Positions 26,421 to 36,850 are shown, numbered from the stretch's first letter. The stretch is 64,000 nt of DNA from CAVSRC01 sp963743015 (GCA_963743015.1 CAVUOD010000014.1:124001-188000), one strand, 5' to 3'. Program-made: numbers and translations. The notes: generated from the sequence alone by a model not told the origin.

Positions 26421-26902
26421 CAGCGCTTGCCCTCCATGACCGTGACGCGGCGGTCCATCTCGCCCGCGGCGAGGCCGTCGGCGCCGGCCCTGGTCAGCGC
26501 GTGGACCAGCAATTCATTGTCGCGGCGGCTGACCTCGACGGTAATGGTGCCGGGGGTCAGCGTGATGGAGTTGGCATAGATGGTCGTGCCGACCGCCGTC
26601 TTCTGCGAGGTCTTCACCCGGATCAGCCGCGGCGAGATCGGCAGGGACGGCTTGACGACGATCGCCGCCACCTCGAGCGCGGATTTCGCCGCTTCCTTGA
26701 CCAGCCAGGGCCAGTAGAGAAGGCCGCGCGGCACCAGTTCGATGGGGTGGCCCTCCTCGTCGGCATAGCCGAGCACGGTGCCGAGCCACGCGATCAGAAG
26801 GGCGCAGACGGCACCGGAAATGACCAGAAAAGGCGTGAAATGGCCCGAAAGCAGCAGCCAGAACACAAACAGCACAGCTGCGAGGCTGAGAACGCGAATC
26901 AA
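26420..26902 (-). CDS. mnhE: cation/H+ antiporter subunit E (MnhE)
   Basis: A 160-residue protein with two or three N-terminal helices (AAVLFVFWLLLSGHFTPFLV) and a cytoplasmic domain containing ISPRLIRVKTSQKTAVG and NSITLTPGTITVEV, the MnhE signatures. The start is a TTG at 26902 with GGGGAG seven bases upstream; a longer frame covers the opposite-strand peptidase and is not credible. It is the promoter-proximal gene of the operon, divergent from oligopeptidase B. Confidence 0.88.
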   Translation of the reverse strand: MIRVLSLAAVLFVFWLLLSGHFTPFLVISGAVCALLIAWLGTVLGYADEEGHPIELVPRGLLYWPWLVKEAAKSALEVAAIVVKPSLPISPRLIRVKTSQKTAVGTTIYANSITLTPGTITVEVSRRDNELLVHALTRAGADGLAAGEMDRRVTVMEGKR

Positions 26903-27196
26903 GCCTTGGCTCCCCTCGGGCACGGATTCGGCGGGCGCCCGTATTGTCCCCATCCAGCGCCACCGATCAATCCCGGGACGCTGGCCGATTCCCCGCCTCA
27001 CCCTTGCCCCGACGGCGAATTGCCGTTGAGATAGGTGGTCTGGATACCATTTTGAGGGGCGACGGCGGCAAATCGTCCGCCTGACCTCAGTTGTCCCCCA
27101 ACTTTTCGGCGGAGTGCGGCACATCGCCGTGTGCGCACGCCAAGGTTGGCCGGCCGGCGTCCCTGCATCAACGGAACTGCACGAAACCGGAACATC

Positions 27197-29341
27197 ATGA
27201 CCCATCCCCGACGCGACAGCGAAGCCACCGGTGCCGGAGCCGGCACCATCAAGGCCGTGAAACCGCCGATTGCGGACAAACGGCCGGTAAGCGATGTGCG
27301 CCACGGCATCAAGCGGACAGACGACTATGCGTGGCTGAGGGCCGACAACTGGCGCGAGGTCATGCACGACCCGTCGCTGCTGGCGGCGGATATCCGCGCC
27401 TATCTGGAGGCCGAAAACGATTACGCCGAAGCGGCGATGGCGGACGTCGAAGACCTGCGGCTCACCCTCTTCCAGGAGATGCGCGGGCGGATCAAGGAGG
27501 ACAATTCCTCGGTCCCCGCGCCCGACGGCGACTACGCCTACGCCACCCGTTACGAGGAGGGCGGCGAGCATCCGCTCATCGTGCGCACGAAGCGCGACGG
27601 CAGCGATGAGACGGTGCTGCTCGACGCCCATGCCTTGTCGGAGGGGCTCGCCTATTTCCGTCTCGGCGATTTCGGCCACAGCCACGACCACCGCCTGCTC
27701 GCCTATTCGGTGGACGACAAGGGGGCGGAGTATTTCACCATCCACGTCCGCGATACGGAAACCGGCGAGGATCTTCCCGACCGCATCGAGGGCACCACCG
27801 GCGACACGGTCTGGGCCAGCGACGGCAAGACCTTCTTCTATGTCTGGGTGGACGAGAACCATCGGCCGGCGCGGGTCTATCGCCATGTGGTGGGCAGCGA
27901 GCAGTCGGCCGACGCCGTCGTCTTCGAGGATCACCATCCCGGCTTCTTCATCGGCGTCGGCGAGACCCAGTCGCGGCGCTTCGTCACCATCTCGACCCAC
28001 GACCACGAAACCTCGGAATTCCGCGTGCTCGAGGCCGACAGGCCGAAGGCCAAGCCGCGCCTGATCGCCCGGCGCAAGAAGGCGGAGGAATACCACCTCG
28101 ACCACGGCGACGACCGCTTCTTCATCATGACCAATGCCGACGGGGCGGAGGACTTCAAGATCGTCACCGCGCCCATCGCCACGCCCGGCCGGCGCTATTG
28201 GCGCGACCTCATCCCGCACGTTCCCGGCCGGCTGATCCTCAACTTCACGGTGTTCAAGGACTTTCTCGTGCGGCTGGAGCGCGAGGGCAGCCTGCCGCGC
28301 ATCGTCATCCGGCATCTGGCCAGCGGCGAGGAGCACGAAATCGCATTCGACGAGGAGGCCTATTCGATCGGCATGCTCGACGGCTTCGAGTTCGACACGA
28401 CCACGCTGCGCTTCACCTATTCGTCGATGACGACACCGCCGCGCGTCTACGACTACGACATGGCGGCGCGCCAGCGCGTGCTGCGCAAGGAGATCGAGAT
28501 CCCGTCGGGCCACAACCCGGCCGACTATGTGACGCGGCGCGTCTTTGCGCCGACGGCGGACGGCGAGACGGTTCCCGTCTCCCTGCTCTATCGCAAGGGG
28601 ACCCGGCTCGACGGCAGCGCGCCCTGCCTGCTCTACGGCTACGGCTCCTATGGCATGACGATTCCGGCCGCCTTCAGCGTCAGCCGCCTGTCGCTGGTCG
28701 ATCGCGGCTTCGTCTATGCCATCGCCCATATCCGCGGCGGCAAGGCGAAGGGCTATCGCTGGTATTCGGACGGGCGCCGGGAAAAGAAGGTCAACACCTT
28801 CAAGGACTTCATCGCCGCGGCTGAATATCTGATTCAGGAGAAATACACCGCAAGGCAGCGCCTCGTCGGCTGGGGCGGCTCGGCCGGCGGCCTGCTCATC
28901 GGCGCGGTGACCAACATGGCGCCGGAGCTTTTCGCCGGCATGATCGCCGAGGTGCCCTTCGTCGACACGCTCAACACCATCCTCGACGACACGCTGCCGC
29001 TGACCCCGCCGGAATGGCCGGAATGGGGCAACCCGATCAAGAGCGAAGCGGACTATCGCGTGATCGCCGCCTATTCGCCCTATGACAATGTCACGGCGCG
29101 CGCCTATCCGGCGATCCTGGCGCTTGGCGGCATCTCCGATCCGCGGGTGACCTATTGGGAGCCGGCCAAGTGGATCGCGAAGCTGAGGGCGCTGAGAACC
29201 GACGACCACCTGACGATTCTCAGGACCAACATGGATGCCGGCCACGGCGGCGCCTCGGGCCGCTTCGACCGGCTGCACGAGACCGCCTTCGCCATGGCGT
29301 TCGCGCTCAAGGTGGTGGGGCTGCCGGGACTCGCCGTATGA
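27197..29341 (+). CDS. ptrB: oligopeptidase B (S9 prolyl oligopeptidase family)
   Basis: A 714-residue serine peptidase that cuts after basic residues in short peptides. An N-terminal beta-propeller (about 80-400) precedes the alpha/beta-hydrolase domain. The nucleophile is in GWGGSAGGLLIG (Ser about residue 560) and the catalytic histidine in DAGHGGASGR; the acid lies in LGGISDPRVTYWEP. YGYGSYG and AHIRGG are family hallmarks. Length matches PtrB. No signal peptide is present, so it is cytoplasmic. It stands alone, divergent from the Mrp-like operon. Confidence 0.93.
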   Translation: MTHPRRDSEATGAGAGTIKAVKPPIADKRPVSDVRHGIKRTDDYAWLRADNWREVMHDPSLLAADIRAYLEAENDYAEAAMADVEDLRLTLFQEMRGRIKEDNSSVPAPDGDYAYATRYEEGGEHPLIVRTKRDGSDETVLLDAHALSEGLAYFRLGDFGHSHDHRLLAYSVDDKGAEYFTIHVRDTETGEDLPDRIEGTTGDTVWASDGKTFFYVWVDENHRPARVYRHVVGSEQSADAVVFEDHHPGFFIGVGETQSRRFVTISTHDHETSEFRVLEADRPKAKPRLIARRKKAEEYHLDHGDDRFFIMTNADGAEDFKIVTAPIATPGRRYWRDLIPHVPGRLILNFTVFKDFLVRLEREGSLPRIVIRHLASGEEHEIAFDEEAYSIGMLDGFEFDTTTLRFTYSSMTTPPRVYDYDMAARQRVLRKEIEIPSGHNPADYVTRRVFAPTADGETVPVSLLYRKGTRLDGSAPCLLYGYGSYGMTIPAAFSVSRLSLVDRGFVYAIAHIRGGKAKGYRWYSDGRREKKVNTFKDFIAAAEYLIQEKYTARQRLVGWGGSAGGLLIGAVTNMAPELFAGMIAEVPFVDTLNTILDDTLPLTPPEWPEWGNPIKSEADYRVIAAYSPYDNVTARAYPAILALGGISDPRVTYWEPAKWIAKLRALRTDDHLTILRTNMDAGHGGASGRFDRLHETAFAMAFALKVVGLPGLAV

Positions 29342-29414
29342 TCACGGCCAATGGCCGGCGACGGCGTCGGCAAGCCCGGTTCCACCGGGAACGCACCGGC
29401 CGGCGGAGGACCCC

Positions 29415-30380
29415 ATGAAAGCCATCGATACGCTAGAGCTCAGGATTCTGGTCGACAATGTCAGCGACACGCTGTCGTCCACCCCGTCATTCGTCGAGAC
29501 CGAGTGGAAGGCGCTGTGGCGCCGCGGCATGAGGGTGCAGTCCGGCGGCAGCCTGTGCTGTGCTGCCCACGGCCTGTCCTACCTGATCACCGCCGGCGCC
29601 GGCTCGGCCAGCCACGCGCTGCTCTTCGACACCGGTCCGGAGGACTGGGTGTTCGAGCGCAATGCGCACCAGCTCGGCCTCGATCTCGGCAGGATCGAAG
29701 CCATGGTGCTGTCGCACGGCCACTGGGACCACGGCGCCGCCATGCCGCGCGTGCTGCAGATGATCACGCTCGCCAATGGCGGCCGCCCGGTGCCGACCTA
29801 CCTGCATCCCGAGATGTTCGCGCGGCGCGCCATACGCAGCCGCGGCGGCGAACTCGAGCCGATGGAGCCGGTGCCGGGCGTCGACACGCTGGCGTTGAAC
29901 GGCGCCGAGGTCGTCGTCACCCGTGACGAGCAGTCGCTGCTCGACGATTTCTTCTATGTCAGCGGCGAGATCCCGCGCCTGACCACCTTCGAGCGCGGAC
30001 TGCCCGGCCAGGTCCGGCAGACGCCATCGGGCGACTGGGAGCCGGACGAGATCATTCCCGACGAGCGCTACATCGCGGTCAATGTCGCCGGCAAGGGACA
30101 GATCGTCTTCACCGCCTGTACCCATGCCGGCCTGATCAACGTGCTGACCCAGGCAAGAGCGCGCTTTCCCGACATCCCGCTCTACGGCGTGTTCGGCGGC
30201 TTCCATCTCGCCGGAACGACCGAGGCGATCATTCCCGAGACGGTGGCGGCGCTGGCGCAATTCGACCTCGAACTGATCGTGCCCGGCCATTGCACCGGCT
30301 GGCGCGCCGTCACTGCCCTGGTCGCCGCCTATGGCGACAAGGTGGTTCCAACGGCAGTCGGAAAGACGTTCAGGCTCTAG
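29415..30380 (+). CDS. metallo-beta-lactamase-fold hydrolase (COG1237-like)
   Basis: A 321-residue MBL-fold enzyme with the zinc motif SHGHWDHG (about residues 101-108), further ligand histidines in CTHAG and the closing PGHCTGW. The family includes proteins related to dihydropterin-ribofuranosyl-aminobenzene phosphate synthase in archaea, but the bacterial members have no firm role. A GGAGG lies just before the ATG. Its stop overlaps the convergent ammonia-lyase-like gene by four bases. Several cysteines near the N-terminus (GGSLCCAAHG) are notable. Confidence 0.85.
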   Translation: MKAIDTLELRILVDNVSDTLSSTPSFVETEWKALWRRGMRVQSGGSLCCAAHGLSYLITAGAGSASHALLFDTGPEDWVFERNAHQLGLDLGRIEAMVLSHGHWDHGAAMPRVLQMITLANGGRPVPTYLHPEMFARRAIRSRGGELEPMEPVPGVDTLALNGAEVVVTRDEQSLLDDFFYVSGEIPRLTTFERGLPGQVRQTPSGDWEPDEIIPDERYIAVNVAGKGQIVFTACTHAGLINVLTQARARFPDIPLYGVFGGFHLAGTTEAIIPETVAALAQFDLELIVPGHCTGWRAVTALVAAYGDKVVPTAVGKTFRL

Positions 30381-31492
30381 GATCTTGTCCGCTGAGCCGG
30401 CGGAGCGGCAAGCTCACCGGCGCGGACCTGCGACCCGTCCACCTCTTCCGGCCCTTCGGAAACGACCAGCAGGCAGCGGCTGTCGGAGGGAAGGTCGAGA
30501 TTGGCCAGGGCGGCCAGCGCTGCGGCACCGCTCGGCGTCGTGCGGATGCCGTGACGGGCGAGCGTGACGGCCGCCGCCGCCGCTTCCGCGTCCGAGACCG
30601 TGGTGAAGATGTCGGCGTCCGATCTGAGCGCCTCGAAGGCGATGAGCGAGGCGTCCTTGCAGTCGAGGCGGCCCATATTGGAAACCGGCCCGTCGGCCCG
30701 GGTCAGACGCCCCTCCTCCATGCTGTGCAGGAGGCATGCAGCCGCTTCCGGCTCGACGACGACGACGGTCGGCTGTGCCGGCCAGAATTCGCGGATATGC
30801 GCGGCGAAGGATGCTGCCAGGCCGCCGACGCCCGCCTGTAGCAGGACGTGGGTGGGCCAGGCGCCCTGCATTTCCAGCGCCGCGCGGCATTCGTGCGCCA
30901 CAACCGTATAGCCCTCCATGACGAGCGCCGGCCGCTCGACATAGCCCTCCCAGGAGCCATCGGCGAGCAACAGCCAGCCCTTCCCCTCGGCCTCGGCGAG
31001 CGCGTGGGCGACGCTCTGCTCGTAGGTGCCATTTATGCGAAGGACTTCGGCGCCGGCCGCTCCGATGCGCCGCTCGAAGGCGATCGGAGCAGCGGCGGGA
31101 AGCACAACAACGGCGCGCGCGCCAAAAATCCGCGCGCCGGTCGCAACCGAGAGGCCATGATTGCCGGCGCTGGCAGTGATGAAGGTCATCCCGGCGGCGG
31201 CCTTGCGCGCCTCTGGCCGCAAGAGGTCGCTGGTGCCGGCGGCGTCGGCAATCATTTGCGCCACCGCGAAGGCGCCGCCGAGCGCCTTGAAACTGCCGAG
31301 GCGCATGCGCCGGGTCTCGTCCTTCGCCCATAGCGTGCCGACGTCCAGTTCGGCGGCAAGGGCGTCCAGCGCGACCAACGGCGTCGGCGCGTAGACCGGG
31401 CATTCCTTGAGCATGGCGAGGGGACGGTCGGCCGCCACCCTGAAACCGCGGGCATGAACGGTTGCGTGCGAACGGGGATTGCGAAGCATCAT
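30377..31492 (-). CDS. PLP-dependent ammonia-lyase-like protein (diaminopropionate ammonia-lyase type)
   Basis: A 371-residue fold-type II PLP enzyme. The PLP lysine is in RMRLGSFKALGGAF, the phosphate/ring contacts in TASAGNHGLSVA (SAGNHG), and a Gly loop in QAGVGGLAASFAAH. This pattern matches diaminopropionate ammonia-lyase and related threonine-dehydratase-like enzymes that release ammonia from amino acids. The double ATG start (MMLRNPRSH) is used. It lies divergently, 88 bases from the M24 peptidase gene, so a shared control region is likely. Substrate is uncertain. Confidence 0.82.
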   Translation of the reverse strand: MMLRNPRSHATVHARGFRVAADRPLAMLKECPVYAPTPLVALDALAAELDVGTLWAKDETRRMRLGSFKALGGAFAVAQMIADAAGTSDLLRPEARKAAAGMTFITASAGNHGLSVATGARIFGARAVVVLPAAAPIAFERRIGAAGAEVLRINGTYEQSVAHALAEAEGKGWLLLADGSWEGYVERPALVMEGYTVVAHECRAALEMQGAWPTHVLLQAGVGGLAASFAAHIREFWPAQPTVVVVEPEAAACLLHSMEEGRLTRADGPVSNMGRLDCKDASLIAFEALRSDADIFTTVSDAEAAAAAVTLARHGIRTTPSGAAALAALANLDLPSDSRCLLVVSEGPEEVDGSQVRAGELAAPPAQRTRS

Positions 31493-31579
31493 GGGCTCAC
31501 TATGACCCACGGGCCAGTGCGCGCATAGTTGCCGGCCAATCGCGCCCACCGGACGGGCCGCTCGGGCGAGGAGCGAAGA

Positions 31580-32725
31580 ATGATCTTTACCGACGAGGAG
31601 TTCGCGGCACGGACGCGCCGTGTGCAGGCGTTGATGGCCGAGGACGGCCTTGCCGCGCTGCTTTTGACGACAGAGCCGGACGTTCGCTATTTCAGCGGCT
31701 TCCTGACCCGGTTCTGGGAAAGCCCGACGCGGCCCTGGTTCCTGATCGTGCCGGCGGCGGGAAAGCCGGTCGCCGTGATCCCGTCGATCGGCCTCGCCCT
31801 CATGCGCAAGACCTTCGTCGACGACATCCGCAGCTGGCCGGCGCCGCGGCCCGAGGACGACGGGGTCTCGCTGCTTGCCGAGACATTGCTGGAGCTCTCC
31901 AGCGGCAGCGGCCGGATTGGCCTGCCGATGGGTCACGAAACCCATCTGCGCATGCCGCTCGCCGATTATGCGCGCCTCGGCGAAGCGGCAAAGCCGCTTC
32001 GCTTCGTCGATGCGACACGGCTGGTCCGGACCTGCCAGCGGGTCAAATCGGAGGCGGAGATCGCAGCGATCGCCAGGACCTGCGCCGCCGCGGGACAGGC
32101 GTTCGACGCGGTAAGCGGGATTGCCGCCGTGGGCAAGCCGCTGTCGGCGGTCTTTCGCGACTTCCAGATCGCGCTGCTCGGCGCCGGGGTGGACCATGTC
32201 CCCTATCTTGCCGGCGGCGCCGGGCCGGGCGGCTATGGCGACGTCATCTCGCCGGCGAGCGACCGTCCGCTTCGGGCCGGCGACGTTCTCATGCTCGACA
32301 CCGGCGCGGTGATCGACGGCTATTTCTGCGACTTCGACCGCAACTTCGCGATCGGTTACGCCGACGACGATACGCGGCACGCCTACGACCGCCTTTATGC
32401 GGCGACCGAGGCAGGGCTCGCGGCCGCGATGCCGGGCGCCGTCGCCGCGGACCTCTTTGCGGCGATGAACGCGGTCATCGGCGGGGACGCGAGCGGTGAC
32501 GCCGGACGCCTCGGCCACGGGCTCGGCATGCGTCTGACCGAGTGGCCGTCGCTGATCGCCACCGACACCACCGTGCTCGAACCCGGCATGGTGCTCACCC
32601 TGGAGCCCGGGCTGGAGATCGCGCCCGGGCGAATCATGGTGCACGAGGAAGACATCGTCATCCGCGCGGACGGACCGGAGCTGCTCACCCGCCGCGCTCC
32701 CTCCGATCTCCCGGTCATCGGGTGA
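31580..32725 (+). CDS. M24 family Xaa-Pro-type metallopeptidase
   Basis: A 381-residue creatinase/Xaa-Pro dipeptidase-like protein. After an N-terminal domain (MIFTDEEFAARTRR onward) the C-terminal pita-bread domain carries the metal ligands: Asp in LMLDTGAVIDGYFCDFDR (two Asp), His in LGHGLGMRLTEWPS, Glu in TLEPGLEI and Glu in VHEEDIVI. The start has GAGGAG nearby. The neighbouring divergent lyase-like gene hints at a shared amino-acid or peptide catabolic role; homologs include dipeptidases, creatinases and ectoine hydrolases, and the substrate cannot be told here. Confidence 0.88.
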   Translation: MIFTDEEFAARTRRVQALMAEDGLAALLLTTEPDVRYFSGFLTRFWESPTRPWFLIVPAAGKPVAVIPSIGLALMRKTFVDDIRSWPAPRPEDDGVSLLAETLLELSSGSGRIGLPMGHETHLRMPLADYARLGEAAKPLRFVDATRLVRTCQRVKSEAEIAAIARTCAAAGQAFDAVSGIAAVGKPLSAVFRDFQIALLGAGVDHVPYLAGGAGPGGYGDVISPASDRPLRAGDVLMLDTGAVIDGYFCDFDRNFAIGYADDDTRHAYDRLYAATEAGLAAAMPGAVAADLFAAMNAVIGGDASGDAGRLGHGLGMRLTEWPSLIATDTTVLEPGMVLTLEPGLEIAPGRIMVHEEDIVIRADGPELLTRRAPSDLPVIG

Positions 32726-32893
32726 CGCGCCTGCGCCAGCCGCCGATCGTTGACTGCATTCTGACCGGCGACGCCGGAGCATACTGATCGCCGTTCACCA
32801 TGATTACCCAAGGTTGCCGCCAGATCGTCACTTCACGTCGCGTCAACACTTTCCCATAGCCTCGTTCGACCTTCGCCAAGGAGCGCAGGGCAT

Positions 32894-35221
32894 ATGGCCG
32901 GACTCCTCGCAACGAGCTACGCGATCTTGATCAACGGGCTGGTGCTGCTCGGGATGGCATTCATCCTCAGCCTCGCCTTCCCGTGGTTGCGGACGCGGTC
33001 GGATCGGCAGCGCACGATCGTCCTCAGCATCGCCTTCGGCGCGATGACGATCGGCACGATGATGAAGGCGTATCCGATGGGCCCGGGGATCATCGGCGAC
33101 TTTCGCAACGTCGTGATCGCCGTTGCCGCGATCATCGGCGGTCCCGTCCCGGCGCTGGTCACGGCGGCTCGCGGCCGCGGTCTATCGGATCCATCTCGGC
33201 GGCCACTCCCCCGCGGCCCTCTTCGGGATCGCTGTCGGTCGCCGCCCTGGCCATCGGCTTCGCGCAGTCGAAGCTGGCGAAGACGCCGCGAAATCTTGCT
33301 CTGCTCGGTGTCGTCATGGCGGCGGCCAATGCCTCGTTGCCGATCGCCGCCCTGCTCTTCTCGACTGTGTCGCCGGAAGATGCGGTTCGCATCGGCGCGC
33401 TGTTCTTTTCCTACACGGTGTTCATCTTTCCGCTCGGCATCGTCGTAATCGGCGGGCTGCTGGAGCGCGAGCAGCGGCGGGCGCGCGACGAAGCGGAACT
33501 CAGGACACTCAACGCGTCGCTTTCGCTTCAGGCCGCGCGCGAGCAAGGCGTCTTCGAAAGCTCCGGCGTGGCAATCGCGTGGGCCGATCTGCGGACCGGC
33601 CGCATCATCCGAGCCAATCCGCAATACGTCAAGTTCACCGGCTATTCCGAGGCGGAACTGACCAGCAAGCGCTTCGACGATCTGGCGATCCCCGAGGAAC
33701 GCGAAATCAGATTCCGCCGCGATCAAAGCGCTCGAGGTCCGGCGCGCTGACCTTCGTGACCGACGAGAAGCGCTACGTGCGCAAGGACGGCGAGGTCATG
33801 TGGGCCTTGCGCACGCTGACTGCGGTCAAGGAGGGGGGGGCGCCGCGCGCCGCATTCGTGACGCTGCAGGACATCACGGCACGCAAGCAGGCGCGCGAGG
33901 AGATCGCCTATCTTGCCGCGCACGATTCCCTGACCGGCCTGTTCAACCGACTGGTGTTGCACTCCGAGCTCGCGGAAGCGATCATTCACCGCCAAGCGGA
34001 CGAGATCGTGGCGACGCTGTTCCTCGATCTCGACGACTTCAAGGTCATCAACGATACGCTCGGCCACCCGACCGGCGACGCGATCCTGGTCGAGATGGCC
34101 AGTCGGCTGCGCGCGACCGTCGCCGAAGGCGATATCGTCGCACGCCTCGGCGGCAACGAGTTCGCGGTTCTGTGTCGGGCCGCGGCAAGCGAAGCCGAGG
34201 TGCGCGCCCTCGCCGAACGCCTCTACGAGCGCATCACGCAGCCCTACGCGACCGACGGCGATCCGGTGAAGGCCAATGTGAGCATCGGGATCTCGCTGGG
34301 GCCGCGCGATGGCGAGGACGCCGACGCGCTCATCAAGACGGCGGACATCGCGCTCCACGCGGCCAAGGCCGCCGGCAGCGGTAGCCCCTATCTGTTTTTC
34401 GAATTCGGAGATGGAAGAACGGCTGGTCGCCAGCGAGGAACTGAAAGTCGATCTCACCGCCGCGCTGGCGAACAACGAACTTGAGATCGAATACCAGCCG
34501 AGTGTCGATCTGCGCACCGGCGCGGTGACCAGCTTCGAAGCGCTCCTGCGCTGGCGGCATCCGCTCAAGGGCATGATGCCGCCGGCCGAATTCATTCCGC
34601 TTGCCGAAGAGACGGGGCTGATCGTGCCGATCGGCGACTGGGTGCTCTATCAAGCGTGCCGGGAGGCGACGCACTGGCCGGCGCATGTCTCGCGTGGCGG
34701 TGAACGTTTCGTCGGCGCAATTCAGCGGCCGTTTGTTTGCACCCCGCGTGGCGAAGGCTTTGGCCAGGTCGGGATTGGATCCGCGGCGCCTCGAGCTGGA
34801 GATCACCGAGACGCTGCTCCTCAGCGGCAGCGACGAGACCCAACGCAACCTCCGCGACCTTCGTCAACTCGGCCTGAAGATCGCGCTCGACGATTTCGGC
34901 ACGGGCTACTCGTCGCTCGGCTATCTGCAGCAATTCCCCTTCGACCGGATCAAGATCGACCGCTCGTTTGTCAGCGAGTTGGCCACGCGCCCGGCGTCCA
35001 GAACCCTGGTCCGGGCCGTCATCGAACTCGGCCATTCGCTGAACATGCGGATCACGGCGGAGGGCGTCGAAACCCTCGAGCAACTCGACTTGGTCTCCTC
35101 CAAAGACTGCGACGAGGCCCAGGGTTTCCTGTTCAGCAAATCCGTGCCGCCGCACGAAGTGCCGGCGCTGATCGCGCGGATCGAGGCGTCGAACAAATCG
35201 CCCATCGGCGCAGCTGGATAG
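32894..35221 (+). pseudogene. 5TM-sensor/PAS/GGDEF/EAL c-di-GMP protein, disrupted by about five frameshifts
   Basis: Across the span one can read, in successive frames, an N-terminal multi-helix domain resembling 5TM-LYT (LINGLVLLGMAFILSLAF, KAYPMGPGIIGDFRN), a PAS domain with PAC (LRTGRIIRANPQYVKFTGYS; FVTLQDITARKQAREE), a GGDEF domain (HDSLTGLFNRLVLH, ARLGGNEFAV) and an EAL domain (EALLRWRHPLKGMMPP, DDFGTGYSSLGYL, TAEGVETLEQ). Frame changes near 33170, 33236, 33730, 34403 and 34684 are single-base; four look like insertions. The GGDEF motif is GGNEF, so the cyclase half may be inactive while EAL residues are intact, suggesting a phosphodiesterase. AAGGAG precedes the ATG. Confidence 0.8.
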
Positions 35222-35384
35222 GTCCCGACCTGCCGCGTGGCTGTGTGTCCATTTGGGCGCCTGTCCGGCACGGCTCCGGCCTCCAAGACGGAGGAGCCGG
35301 CAGGATAGGGCACACTTCCTGCACCGCGGTCGTTTGCCGGCGGCTCGTGCTAGAGTGAGGCATGAGCGCAAACGGAGGGAATAG

Positions 35385-36788
35385 GTGCAGGAGCACATCG
35401 CCGACCTCACCGGCATTGCCTTCATCACGACGGTCGCCGTGCTGCTCGGCTTCGTGCTCGTCCGCCTGCGGCAGCCGCCGGTCGTCGGCTACATCCTGAG
35501 CGGCGTCGTGCTGGGGCCGACCGGCTTCGGCCTGGTCAGCCATACCGACACGGTCACGCTGCTGGCCGAACTCGGCGTGATCATGCTCCTGTTCCTGGTC
35601 GGCATGGAACTGTCGGTGCGCGCCTTCGCGCGGGTGGCGGGGCTGGCGGTGACGGTGGCGGTCGGCCAGATCGCGGTGGCGCTGGCGATTACCGGCGCGT
35701 TCGGCTGGCTCTCCGGCTGGCCGGTCAGCCAGATCGTGGTCCTCGGCTTCATCGTGGCGATCTCCTCCACGGCGGTTGCGGTGCAGATGCTGGAAGAGGT
35801 CGGACGAGCTGCGCACGCCCACGGGGCAGATCACCATCGGCGTGCTGATCGCCCAGGATATCGCCGTGGTGCCGATGCTGATCGTCATCTCCTCGTTCAG
35901 CTCCTTCGGCGACGGCAGCGCGTGGCTGGCGCTCAAGCTCGGCCTGGCGATGGCCCTGCTGTTCGCACTGCTCGGCTATCTCGGCACGCGCCCGGGCAAA
36001 TTCCGCCTCCCCTTCACCGAGGCGATCCGCGGCCGGGTGGACATGGTGGCGCTGGCTTCCATCGCCTTCTGCTTCGGCGCGGCGGCGATGACCGGCATCC
36101 TCGGCCTGTCGGCCGCCTTCGGCGCGTTCCTCGCCGGTCTGGTCATCGCCGGGTCGACGCATGCGCGGCGAGGCGATCGCCGCCACCCACCCGATCCAGA
36201 GCGTTCTGATCGTGGTCTTCTTCCTGTCGATCGGCCTGCTCATCGACCTCAACTTCGTCGTCGCCAATCTCGGCACGGTGATCTTCTTCGTCATCGCCGT
36301 GCTGGCGGTGAAGACGGCGGTCAATGTCGTGCTGATGCGGCTGGTGCGGCAGCCCTGGGAGATGGCGTTTCCGGCCGGGACTGATGATCGCGCAGATCGG
36401 CGAGTTCTCCTTCGTGCTGGCGGCCACCGGCTCGCCAACGGCTCGTTCAGCGGCGACGCCTATCGTCTCGCCATCGCGGTCATCGCGGTCTCGCTGCTGG
36501 TGAGCCCCCTGTGGATGGTCTCGGTCCGCCGCTTCCACATCGGTCGCGCGCAACGGCATCTCCGATTTCCGTGCCGCGCTTGCCGAGGTCTATGCCGGCG
36601 AGATCGAGGAATTCGAGCGCGGCCGGATGGCGCTCACCCGCCTCGTCCGCTTCATCGCCCGGCAATCGAAGGCGGCGTGGATCGCGATGCGGCGCAGCTG
36701 CCCGGCGGCGGAGCGCCCCGCAACAGACCGTGCGCGCCGGCGGCGGAGAGGCGAGCCCGCCGCGCCATCATCGGATGCTTCCAGCTAG
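35385..36788 (+). pseudogene. KefB-like cation:proton antiporter (CPA2), disrupted by about five frameshifts
   Basis: Reconstructed product of about 467 residues: GFVLVRLRQPPVVGYILSG, GELGVIMLLFLVGMELS-like helices, then FIVAISSTAVAVQMLEEV, TGQITIGVLIAQDIAVVP, AFGAFLAGLVIAGS, SVLIVVFFLSIGLLIDL and LMIAQIGEFSFVLAATGL. These are CPA2 signatures of K+/H+ or Na+/H+ antiporters. Changes near 35802 (+1), 36160 (+1), 36378 (+1), 36431 (-1) and 36539 (+1) restore the conserved sequence in order. The GTG start follows GGAGGGA. No RCK/TrkA-N domain is seen; a short helical, Arg-rich tail ends at 36788. Confidence 0.78.
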
Positions 36789-36850
36789 GCCGGGCGCGCG
36801 CTACATATTCCGCCGAGGGCCGGGCGATCTCACTTTCGAGGAGACGAACG

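Noticed and set aside
26420..29278. A 952-codon open frame on the minus strand
   Set aside because: Only its last 160 codons are mnhE. The rest is antisense to oligopeptidase B and has the Arg/His-rich composition usual for shadow frames in GC-rich DNA.
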